From Emiliania huxleyi CCMP1516 (Eukaryota; Haptophyta; Isochrysidales; Noelaerhabdaceae), in the NCBI RefSeq assembly GCF_000372725.1, contig NW_005198391.1, positions 302,944 to 366,943 of the forward strand: a stretch of DNA of 64,000 nt, given 5' to 3'. Both the position numbers and the translations under genes were made by a program. Below are positions 44,906 through 54,097 of the stretch, in pieces. How positions within the stretch are numbered: the first letter of the stretch is position 1; each line of letters starts with the position of its first letter. The notes under the pieces were generated by a model. It did no database searches. It was not told the origin of the DNA and saw nothing but the letters and a program-made list of their open reading frames with translations.

Positions 44906-47900
44906 ATGGCGGCTGCCGTCGCACTCCTGAGCGCCCTGGCGCAGGTCGGCGTCGACGGCGAGGGCGTCCGCCTGCAGGCGGCCGCGGTGACGTGCGTCTC
45001 GGTCATTCTGCGCTGGCCGGCTGCGCGAGGCGTCTCGGTGCTGGAGTATGGCGCATGGTGGAGGCAGCTCAGAGGAGCTGGTGCGGAGGCGGAGGGCGTG
45101 CCGATGCAGCGGTTCGCAACGAACAACCTCGTCGACACCAGCCTCGAACTCACGGGACTCCGGCCGGGCAGCCACTACGCATTTGAGGTCCGGGCACGCA
45201 CCGCCGCCGGGTGGCACCTCTACACCAACACCCTCGAGGAGTGGACAATGGCGCCTTCGGACTTTCCGCTGCCAATCCTCGCGCCCGAGGTGCGAGGAAT
45301 GATCGGCTGCACCGCCATCCTGCTCGGCCTCCCAACGCTTCGGTTCTGCCACACGACGACCCACATGGGCCTGCAGTATCAGCACGGAGGCGAGGATAGC
45401 AGCACTTGGCAGATGATGCGCGAGAATGTGCTCGGAGGCGACATTCAGGTTGACGGCCTGGACCCGTACGCCACGCACTCTTTTCGGCTGATTGGATTTG
45501 AGCAAGGCACGGAGGCGCGGCCTGCTGCAGGCGCGGCCACGCCGCCAATCCTGACAGACATGCTCGCCGCAACCCTTACGCAGCCGCCGCGCGCTCGCGC
45601 CACCTCTTCCGCCTCCTTCGTCCTGAGCTGGAGCGGGGACTCACGATGCCGGCCAGAGGCGCGATGGAGACTCGCGTACCGCAGACTTGCCGATGCGACT
45701 GGGGAGTACGCCGCGACTAGCGCGCTCGCAGACTCGCGCCCCCGACAGCTGCAAATGGCGGCACCACCGCCACCTCCGTCACCGCTGCAGCTCTCGCAAG
45801 AAGCGGAGCCGGCAGCGCCCACATCGCAATTAATCCCGCGCCGCCGAGCCGCCGCCTCGAAAGGAGGGGGTGGGGGAAACTGTCCGAGTGGCTGGGTTCC
45901 AGCGGGCGGCAGCTGCTTTGCCCTGCTCCCCGGAGCGGCCCTGCCGGCCGCCAACGCGGCAAAAGGGTGTGGCACGCTCGCACCAGGTGCAACTCTTGCT
46001 CGGCTTGACTCTGCGGCAGAGGAGGCGGTGGCAGCGGAGCTGTGCGGCTCGTCACCTTCGGGGAAGCCGGGCATCGGATGCTGGATAGGCGAACCTTACC
46101 CTATCTTGTTCGCACCAGCACCCCCCCTCCCCCCCCAGCCCGGCCTCTGACTCCCTCGACGCATCGGCCTTGCGCAGGTGCATCGGACCGGACGTGCGCG
46201 TCAGAGTCGGGCGTGTCGGTGACGGGCGTTCCGCTCGGCAATGGCATTATGAGCGGCGCCTCGGTCAAGGATTGCTGCGAAGCGTGCAACGCGGTGCCAG
46301 AGTGCGCGCTCTTTGACCTCACACCGGATGGGCGGTGCACACTTCTCGAGCACGGCAAGACGAGCCGCAACGATAAGGCGCACCGTGCGGGGTCGATTGG
46401 TGGCGGGAGCTGGGGCTGGGGCGATGGGCAGCCGCTTCGTCATACGCACTGGAACACGGCTCCGGATCGGAGGTGGAACGGGCGCGCCATCCAAGGAGTC
46501 GCGTGCGCCGTCCTGATGCAGCCCGTCTCTGCCGGCGGCGGCGGGTGGCGCTGGTCGGAGGTGCCATGCACTCTGAAGAGAACTGCCCTCTGCCGAACGG
46601 CTCCTCCATCACCACCGCCCCCACCACCGCGCCCGCCGCCCCCCCCTTCGCCTCCCATGCCAAAACCGCCGCCAAAGCCGCCGCCGCCACCGAGGCCGCC
46701 GCCGCTGCCGCAGCCGCCACCCGCCCCGCCTGCTCCGCCACCGCCACCGCCGATGCCTGGCGCAGTACGCGAGGCGCTCTACCCGATTGCAAGCAAGGAT
46801 GCCTCCTCGGGTGACGGCGAGGCATGGAGGCGTATGCGCGGAGGCGCTGTCGATCGCGGCTGCTCGCTCGGCCAGCCGCATGACCCCGGTCCGCCGCGAT
46901 GCGACGCGACGTGCGAGGCGATCGACTTTGTGTGGGGCTGCTCTTTCTGCCGCTGTGCGCTGTGCTCGTGGTGCAATCCCGAGCTGGCCGCGTCGCACGG
47001 TGGCTGGCGCACCATAGACGGGACGTTGTCGGGCACTCACGCCGTGCTGAAGCAGCTGGCCTGCCCTGGAGGATGCGAGTTCAAGCTACAACCACTGCAC
47101 ATTGCGGGATGGGAGCACCTCTCTGCTGCGTCGCATGTCGCCGCGACCCCGCAGCTCAAGTCGCCCGCACCCGCAGCCATCCGACTCCAGATGCGGCTCG
47201 CCTCCCACCCGCTCGAGGACGAGGAGCTACTCGGCGCCGTCTTCATCGCCGACCTCGCGAGCTGCCTCGAGGCGCCCGAGGTGCGCCTCTCGCTCGTCGA
47301 GCTGCGTCTCGGCGGCGAGTTTGCTATCTTCGACCTCCTTCCCACCGATGCCGAGGAGGCGGAGGCGCTCACCGCCGTGTCGTCGCACGGCTCGCCGTAC
47401 TCGTCGCACACAGAGCGCGTCGCCGCAGCCGCAGCCGCCGAAGAGCACGCGGAGGCGGCGAGGGCGCACACAAACACGGGAGGCATCGCCGCCGCCCAGC
47501 TGTCCAAGCTGGTGCTTGCTCTTGTGGGTGACGGCGGCTCGTGCCTCTACTCGGGGCAGGCTACTGCAGCTGTTGATGCCGATGCCGGCGTCTGGGAGCT
47601 GGTCTCCGCCTCCTCGGGTGAGATGCGCCGACTGCCTTTGCCGTCGGCCGAGGCTGCTCGGCTGACGCTGGTGCACGCCCATTTGGCGCAGAGCCTGTCG
47701 CTTCACCTCGTCTTTGAGCTCATAACTCTGGCCGCCCTGCTCCTTGCGGTCGCTCTGGGCTGGCGCAGCCGGCGGCGCTGGCAGATGGGCTGCTTCTCGC
47801 GTGGAGGCCAGTACTCGAAGGCTTTACCATCCGCTGTGGACGACGACGATGACGACGACGACGCCCGTCGCCCTCCCACGAGGCAGAGCTGGCCGCGTGG

Positions 47901-49308
47901 TAAGGGGCGGGGCGGGGCGGGCATCAGGACAGCCCCCGACCTTACGGTACGGCACGGCAACCGGGCGCTTTCGGAGGACGAGGAGGAGGCAGAGGCCATC
48001 GCGGCGCTCGGCCGGCAGGCCCTCGCCGCGGCGGCGCCAGCCGCGGCGGCGCTTTCGGACGGCGGCACTCAGACCCGCCAACGCCGACACGCAGAACAGC
48101 CCCTGCAAGAACTCTCTCAAATGATTCGGACGCTCGAGCTGCCACCTCAGGTAGTCGACGTAATCAGTTCAGCCCGGCCGCCTCAGCGCGGGTCGGTCAA
48201 CGACCTCGTGCCCGTCCTGCCGCCACCCCCGCCACCGCTGCCACACCCGCCGCCGCCACCTCCTGCACTTCCTGCACAGCCACCGCTGCAGGTGCAGCCA
48301 TCTCCACCGTTCATATCCCCCGCCGAGAGCGCCGCCTCTCCTCCGCCTGGCGGGTGCGATGGCGGCGGTGGCATCGAGGGCGATTGCGGTAGCGGCAGAG
48401 AGACTGAGATTGAGGAGATGCTGCGCAAGCTCGAGGCAGTCGCAGCAAAAGACAGCGGAAGCCGGCCGTTTGTCACCTCCGCCCTTGGTATGGTACGCAA
48501 GATGCGGGACGAGAACCGTGCATGGCGCAACGCCAATACCGTAGACGAGCAGGCCGTCTATGACGAGTACTGCACGCTGCAGCAGAGCATCGCCACCGCG
48601 CTCCTCGAGGGCGGCCCGCTCCCGTCCCATGAGCTCTATTCGCGTCGGGACTACGCGATGACGAGGCTCTCCGACAGCCTGCTGCAGCAGGAGTACGTCG
48701 CGCACACAAAGGCCTACCTCGACTCCGACACGCCACCCGCCCTACGAGGCATGTCCGAGATGCTCGTGATCCGCATGGGCGACCTAGTCCAACGGCCACA
48801 CGAGCTACGCGTGCAACAGGCCGAGCGGATGCGCAGTCAGGCGGCGGCCGCCGCTGAGCGACCAGCCCGGGGAGCCTCTACACCCGCGGCAACGGGGTCC
48901 GTCGATCTTTCCCAGCAGAGAGAGTGGAACGAACGCGCCTTCTGGCACGTCCACAACCGACTTGCCACAGCCCTGAGCGACCCGGACGCTCACGCGGCCA
49001 CTTTCCAGCGCCTGTGCAACCGCCACGAGCTGCAGCTTGTACTGATGACCTCGGCCGAGCTGCGAAGCCTCACGCAGGCGCAAATGCAAGCCTGGGGCAC
49101 CAGTGGCCTCGATCCGCTCGAACTGCGCGCCGCGCTCTTCTCGTTGGAGCGCAACCCCCTACCCGGGAAGCCCGCGCAACAGTTTGTGCAGCAGCTGATG
49201 CAGAGGACTCGCGCGCTGCCGCCAGTCGAGCTGCCGCCCGTTGCCCCGCCCGCAGTGGTGACAACAGCCCTACCGCACGGCCTCGCGGGCGGCCAGTACT
49301 CGTTGTGA
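44906..49308 (+). CDS. single-pass membrane protein with FN3, C-type lectin-like and PAN-like modules
   Basis: Exons 44906-46088 and 46178-49308 (GC-AG intron of 89 bp, phase 1 both sides) give about 1,437 residues. The ectodomain starts with two fibronectin-III-like modules; the first ends GLRPGSHYAFEVRARTAAGW and the second GLDPYATHSFRLIGFEQG. A C-type lectin-like start follows (CPSGWVPAGGSCFALLPG, ending GIGCWIG). It is interrupted by a Cys-rich PAN-like insert (KDCCEACNAVPECALF) before the lectin end (GGWRWSEVPCTLKRTALC). Next are a long Pro-rich linker, a second Cys cluster (CRCALCSWC) and a folded region. One membrane helix (LVFELITLAALLLAVALGW, residues about 903-921) is followed by Arg residues, so the C-terminus is cytoplasmic. 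The tail has eight Asp in a row, Pro-rich stretches and a helical domain. The N-terminus is only weakly signal-like. The likely role is a cell-surface carbohydrate-binding receptor or adhesin; ligand unknown. A possible AATAAA lies at 49432. Confidence 0.72.
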
Positions 49309-49691
49309 GCTTGTGGAGTGTGAGTGCCCTCTCGGGCCTCGGCGGCCGTCGGGCGGGGGGTCGCTCGCGGTGGGTGCGGAGTGTGTCGGTGCACACCGCA
49401 ACGCTCTCAAAAAACCAAAAAGTCGGGTTGCAATAAACAAAGAGCACTTTTTACCAACAACCAAGGTTGCGGTTGGGGTGGCGCGCCGCGGGAGAGAAGC
49501 CCTGCGGGGGCATCGTCGGCGCTGTGCTTTTGTGTTTTTAAGTTGATTGATACACCTGCTGCCTCATATCTCTGGGGTCATAAACCCGGCTCGCGGTTCA
49601 CTCCGCCAACCTCGGGATCTATTCCGGCTTCGCGAAGTCGCTGTCGAACGTCTGTGACGACCGCGATCCCGTCAGCCCGCTCCGCCTAGAG
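49309..49691. other. convergent 3' flanks
   Basis: Downstream ends of the membrane lectin (plus) and the TTC33-like gene (minus). An AATAAA at 49432-49437 could be a polyadenylation signal for the lectin transcript. No other gene was seen. Confidence 0.5.
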
Positions 49692-50264
49692 TCAGAGGGG
49701 CTCCATGAGCGGCTGCAGGGTTGACATCGCCACCGGGGGGCTAAACGCCTCATCAGCGCACTCGCGCGCGTCGTCAGCATCGCCGCTATCGAGAAGGAGC
49801 CCGAGCGCGGCGTCAAAGCTGCTCAGCGCGAGCGCCACCTCTCCATGATCAAGCTGCGCGCGCGCAAGCGTGCGGCGGCCGTCTCCCCACTCGGGTCGCA
49901 GTGTGCACGCCGTTCCCGCAGCCTGCACTGCCTCCAGGGGCCGCCCAATCTGAAGGAGCACCTGTGCGCGCTGCTCGTGCGCTTTCGCGTTTCCGGGCTC
50001 CGCCTGGGCCGCCGAGTCGAAGGCGCGCAACGACTGCAGCCACAGGCCGGCCTGAGCAAGCTCGCCTCCACGGTTGAGAAGCGCTCCAACGTCGATGGAA
50101 ACGACAGCGGCAGTGACGTTGCCGGCTTCGCCCTCGACGTCAGCCGTGACGACCGGTGCGGAAGGCTCCGCCATGGGTGGCTCGTCGACGGCAGTCGCCC
50201 ATGAGCCAGAGGGCGGCGCGGCGGCGCGGCGCGATCTCTTCATCTGCGTCTTGACCGGTGGCAT
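49692..50264 (-). CDS. TPR protein similar to TTC33
   Basis: 190 residues in one exon. A basic, low-complexity N-terminus (MPPVKTQMKRSRRAAAPP) is followed by three TPR units: LLNRGGELAQAGLWLQSLRA, AKAHEQRAQVLLQIGRPLEA, then RRTLARAQLDHGEVALALSS-FDAAL. Spacing and the phrase RAQLDHGEVALALSSFDAAL follow the TTC33 pattern (LGRAQLGLGE-x-x-LAI-x-SF). TTC33 is a small conserved TPR protein, proposed to be nuclear, with no firmly known partner. The frame stays open to 50612, but its upstream part is Ser/Leu-rich without conservation, so Met 50264 is preferred. Confidence 0.7.
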   Translation of the reverse strand: MPPVKTQMKRSRRAAAPPSGSWATAVDEPPMAEPSAPVVTADVEGEAGNVTAAVVSIDVGALLNRGGELAQAGLWLQSLRAFDSAAQAEPGNAKAHEQRAQVLLQIGRPLEAVQAAGTACTLRPEWGDGRRTLARAQLDHGEVALALSSFDAALGLLLDSGDADDARECADEAFSPPVAMSTLQPLMEPL

Positions 50265-51314
50265 GAAAGCCGATCTCCTCAGATATCCGCTTACCACCTC
50301 CCTCCAAGTGCTCGCGCGAGGAGAGCTCGATAGACTCGAGGGGCCAGGATATGCAGCGAGGAGGGCAGAGTCGCGCCGAAAGGCGGGAGAAGCCGCGAGA
50401 ACAAGGGAGCGGCAGGCGGCGGCGCCGTCGCAGAAGCAGAAGAGAGCGAGACAGAGGAAGTACCCGGCAACTAACTGCACTCCAAGTGCTCCAAGTGCAC
50501 CCGGGTAGAGTAAAGAGAGTGGGACGACCGGCGAGGTGGCATGAAGGGTTGCAGCGAGAAGCGGCGAGAGACTGCGAAGGGAGATAGGAAGAGGTGGGGG
50601 ACGCCCAACCAAGGGTGGGCGACGGCTAGCGCATCACACCCCTCTCCTTAAAATCCCGGTGTGGTGGCGGCGTTGCCGTCCTCCCATCCCTCCCTTGTGG
50701 GTTGTCTGTTCTTTCTTTCTTTTTCCAAGTGCTCCAAGTTTGGTGTGTGTCCGTGTTATTTATTTATAAGAATAAGTGCTCCAAGAGGAGGTGATGGCTA
50801 TGTCTTTGGACCTTTGCGAGAGGTGGCGAGCGGAGCAAGCGCGGTGTAGGCGCGCCCACGCGGCGCAGCGGCTCTCCCGCGACCATAGCCCCTCCCGCAG
50901 CCGCAGCTGTAGCCGCAGCCCCAACTCTTGCTGCTCTTCTGAAGTCTTGAAGACTCTTCTCTAGGTGTCGGGTAAAGCCGTAGTCCGACCCCAGCACCAG
51001 GTGAGGGGACGGATTGAAGATCCCTCACACCAAGATCGTGCAGGGCGGGGACACATGTCCCTAAATCCCATCTCGTCTCAGAGTTTGTGTTTGACCGTTT
51101 TTATTTATTTAAGAGGACTCTCTCCGGGCGCCTCTCTATGGACTATTGCGCGCGCGGCGAGGCGCGTGGCCCTCACGCGGCCCTCACCGTGACTTGCGCC
51201 GTTCAATATCCTGCTGGGGACGCGTCTGTCCTTCCCCCAGCCCTAGCTTGGGATCACGTTCTTATAGCCCCATCAAGCAATCTATCTCAATCAGTAATCA
51301 CACCAAACATCACA
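50265..51314. other. intergenic region with repeated AAGTGCTCCAAG motif
   Basis: No recognisable gene. The 12-mer core AAGTGCTCCAAG recurs: CCAAGTGCTCC at about 50480 and 50725 and AAGTGCTCCAAG at 50774, with a partial at 50305. A pyrimidine tract (TTCTTTCTTTCTTTTT) lies at 50710-50725. The region carries the TTC33-like promoter and the GT17 3' flank. Confidence 0.5.
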
Positions 51315-52505
51315 TCACATCCCCGCCTGTGGCGGTGGCTGCAGAAACGCGAACCACGAGGCAGGAAAGTCCTCTGGGTGTGCGAGCAGTGGCGGGGGCA
51401 GCTCGGCGCCGGCGAGCTGCGTGATCCGGCGGCCAGGCAGCCGCGGTGGCAGCCGCCCTCCCATCCGCTTGCGCCAGCCGTGCGAGCGGTTAGTTGCGAG
51501 AGGCGGGCAGGCGGAGGGAGCGCCGCGGTCGAGCAGCTCAAAGCAGCGGGCAGTGCAAGCGGTGAGGCGGTCGATGTCGAGGGCGCCCTCCTGCGCGAAG
51601 AGGTTCGCCGCGCCGAACGAGGTCAGCTTGCGGTGCAGCTCGAGCGTCGATCCGAATGAGGTGAGGTGCCACGCGCCACGCGGCCGGGTGGCGAGCGAGA
51701 AGGCGCCGACGCGTCGCAAGTCGTCGAAGCCTTGCGCCGTCCACGGGCGCTGCCGCTGCTCGCGCCTCAGGAAGCGGGCGGCGTACACCTTTGGCCCCTC
51801 GTACCACACGTACCCCGTGTCGCAGTGCACGCCAAACTTGAACTGCCGCGCAGAGAGGAGGAGGCCGCCGCCCTCCTCCATCGGCCCGGCGCCTTGCGAG
51901 TAGGGGTGGCAGCTGGCGAGCGAGGAGAGGACCTCGGGCCGCGCAATCTCGTCCACGTCGGAGACCACCGCGAGGTCGTCCGGCCCAGCGCGCTCGAGAA
52001 ACATCTCCAGTGTGGCCAGCCGCTGCTGCTGCTGGAAGCATCGGCCGGAGTAGCGCTTGCGCACGCCGCCCTGGGACCCGCCTATGAGGACGCGCCCTTT
52101 GCAGCGCGACTCCGCCACATCGGAACCGAGCACGCGAACCGCAGTCTTCTCGCGCATGTACGGTGGCAGCGTGCCGGCCGAGAGGCCATCCGAGAGCAGC
52201 GTCGGCTTGGACTTTGCCGTTTGGAACCGAATCGAGGCCTCGGTGACGAGGAAGCCTGCGACCACCGGGTGCAGCACGCGCATGTGCAGCTTGAGCATCT
52301 CCAGCTCGAAACCAAAGACGATGAGATCCCACACACTCCGTGCGGGCTGCACCTCTGCCGTCGAGTTGTGCACCGCGTCTGCAAAGCGGGCGCGCTTGCT
52401 CCGGAGCTTGGGCGGAGTGAGCTGCTCGAAGGAGGAGGAGCAGCTGGACGCGACGGGTGAAGCAGCGGTCGAGTACATAAAACACAAAACGAACAGCTGC
52501 GCCAT
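51315..52505 (-). CDS. glycosyltransferase family 17 (MGAT3-like N-acetylglucosaminyltransferase)
   Basis: One exon, 396 residues. It starts with a short hydrophobic leader (MAQLFVLCFMYSTAASPVAS), consistent with a type II Golgi enzyme or signal peptide. GT17 landmarks: DLIVFGFELEMLKLHMRVLH near residue 60, the strand GFLVTEASIRFQTAKSKP, the DxD-type acid motif VVSDVDEIARPEVL near 180, WYEGPKVYAARFLRREQR, and RGAWHLTSFGS near 285. Family enzymes add a bisecting or related beta-1,4-GlcNAc to N-glycan cores using UDP-GlcNAc in the Golgi. The acceptor in algae is not established. The frame is open to 52760, but the upstream part lacks conservation and the Met at 52505 gives a sensible leader. 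Confidence 0.82.
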   Translation of the reverse strand: MAQLFVLCFMYSTAASPVASSCSSSFEQLTPPKLRSKRARFADAVHNSTAEVQPARSVWDLIVFGFELEMLKLHMRVLHPVVAGFLVTEASIRFQTAKSKPTLLSDGLSAGTLPPYMREKTAVRVLGSDVAESRCKGRVLIGGSQGGVRKRYSGRCFQQQQRLATLEMFLERAGPDDLAVVSDVDEIARPEVLSSLASCHPYSQGAGPMEEGGGLLLSARQFKFGVHCDTGYVWYEGPKVYAARFLRREQRQRPWTAQGFDDLRRVGAFSLATRPRGAWHLTSFGSTLELHRKLTSFGAANLFAQEGALDIDRLTACTARCFELLDRGAPSACPPLATNRSHGWRKRMGGRLPPRLPGRRITQLAGAELPPPLLAHPEDFPASWFAFLQPPPQAGM

Positions 52506-53108
52506 GGCGAGGCGCGCCCGCCGGTCACTGGAGAGAAACCGCCGCCTGCTGTGCAGCAGCGTCGAGTACTCCCTGGCGCCGTTGGTGCCGTAAGTCTGAA
52601 CTAGTGTGGGACCTGCGGCGGTACCCGCCTCTGCTGTTCGGGCAGTGAGAGACGCAGGATCTGCACGCGAAGTGGGCTCCACTCCGCATTTGCATTTTGG
52701 TTTTGGGTGTCGGAGATCATCCATCGCAAGCATTGCTAAACATCTCTCTCTCGCAAGCACTCATCAGTCAGTCACGTCAGTCAAACCCCGCGCCGAGCCG
52801 GTCTCGGCGGGAGACCTCGGAGCAGCATGCGATGCTGCGGGCGTGCGCGATGGCTCCGTTGGCTCCGTGCCTAAGGCAGATAGATTAGGGTGTGAGCTGC
52901 GGCAGCCAGTCGGAGGCCGCGATGGATGGCCCAGGGCCGGCGGCGGTGAAGGCGTCCGTCGATGAAGGGATGTCGTCGAGGGAGCCATCGTCCTCCGCGG
53001 CTGGTGCACCAGTCCAGTTGTCGGAGTTCGAGATCGCAGTCGCCCGTTGACGAACTCACGGAATGTGAGCGACTTGGTGCACGCTGGGTCGAGCATCATG
53101 GCTCGCAC
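52506..53108. other. intergenic / possible downstream exon of the EF-hand-like gene
   Basis: No independent gene was recognised. Minus-strand sequence at 53050-53095 (CTKSLTFREFVNGRL) looks like the second half of an EF-hand pair. It lies one frame away from the upstream exon, so an unresolved splice or frameshift is likely. Confidence 0.4.
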
Positions 53109-53552
53109 CTCATCCTGAGCGCAAGGAACTCGCCCAGGGACCAGCTGTTGGCGTCGCCGTTTTGATCGAGCTGCATCCACTGCATGGTTTCGTAGTCAAG
53201 CGTAAACGCCCAGGAGTTGGTGCCTGGGTGACTTGCTGGTGAGAGCGCCTTCCAGGCGGGTAGTCGTGCCCCTCACCTAAGGTCAGACGGCGGCGTCAGA
53301 AGGGGGGGGCGGGGGGGGAGGGGGGGGCGAAGCGTGAACATGGAGGCAAGCAGGTGGTCGCTGCACCTGGCCAAAGCCGGCGACCTCGAAGTTGTCGTAG
53401 CTTGTGCGGATATCGCTGAGCGTGAGAGGGACCGGATCGGCAGCAGCATGGGCGGCCGCGTCAGCGGCCGGAGAGGCCGGAGAGCCATCCGACGGAGGCC
53501 GGTCGTGCATCGGCGCGTCAGCCGCAGGGGCCGGGGGGGCGGCGGCATCCAT
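53109..53552 (-). CDS. small EF-hand-like protein, incomplete model
   Basis: Exons 53552-53372 and 53223-53109 join through a GC-AG intron in phase 1. The N-terminus is Ala/Pro-rich (MDAAAPPAPAADAPMHDRPP), followed by LTLSDIRTSYDNFEVAGFG and TNSWAFTLDYETMQW. Then comes a Ca-loop-like MQLDQNGDANSWSLGEFLAL, one residue longer than a canonical EF loop. A second loop-like segment (LDPACTKSLTFREFVNGRL) follows about 40 bp downstream in another frame. Either a further small intron or a frameshift is present. Calcium binding is plausible, not shown. Confidence 0.4.
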
Positions 53553-54097
53553 CGCTGCGGGTCGCTGCGGGCCGACGATTGTGGACTGATCGATCGTCGG
53601 CGGGCGGATTTCGGCTGGGACGTTCTACGTTAAAAGAGCGTCGGCGCCGACACGAGAGACTTATAAGGGTAGAAGACAGAAGAAACGTGCTCAATCCTGC
53701 CTCATCGCGAACCGTCCGACTGTAGCGACTAGCACACCTCTGTCAAGAGTCCCCAGAAACCGAGGAATCACACAGGAAAACACAGTCCTGTGTGATGCAC
53801 GCCCTGCGAGCGGGGCGGGGTGCGCACTGTGCCTCTGTGTACTGTGTTCGTGCGTCGCCCATCTCTCCGGGAGATGTCTGCTCTATTTATTTATTCATCG
53901 CAAAGCAAACCCTTATAACAGTCCACCTTCGTACGTTCGTAAGAGCCACATACACTGAGAGAGAACACCCAACACCCCTCTCCCCTTACTTACAACAAAA
54001 CTTTAAGGGGCCTGAGAAATGGAGGGCTGCGTAAGGGCGTGATGATCCCGGAAACTTGCGCGAGAACGTGGCTGGCGACGCTCTCCGCCCCAAAAAG
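53553..54097. other. intergenic region
   Basis: No gene recognised. It is the divergent upstream region of the EF-hand-like gene (minus) and the conserved protein at 54.1 kb (plus), and is less GC-rich than the average. A pyrimidine-rich stretch ending CTTTAAG near 54005 could be an acceptor for a first exon of the next gene. Confidence 0.45.
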
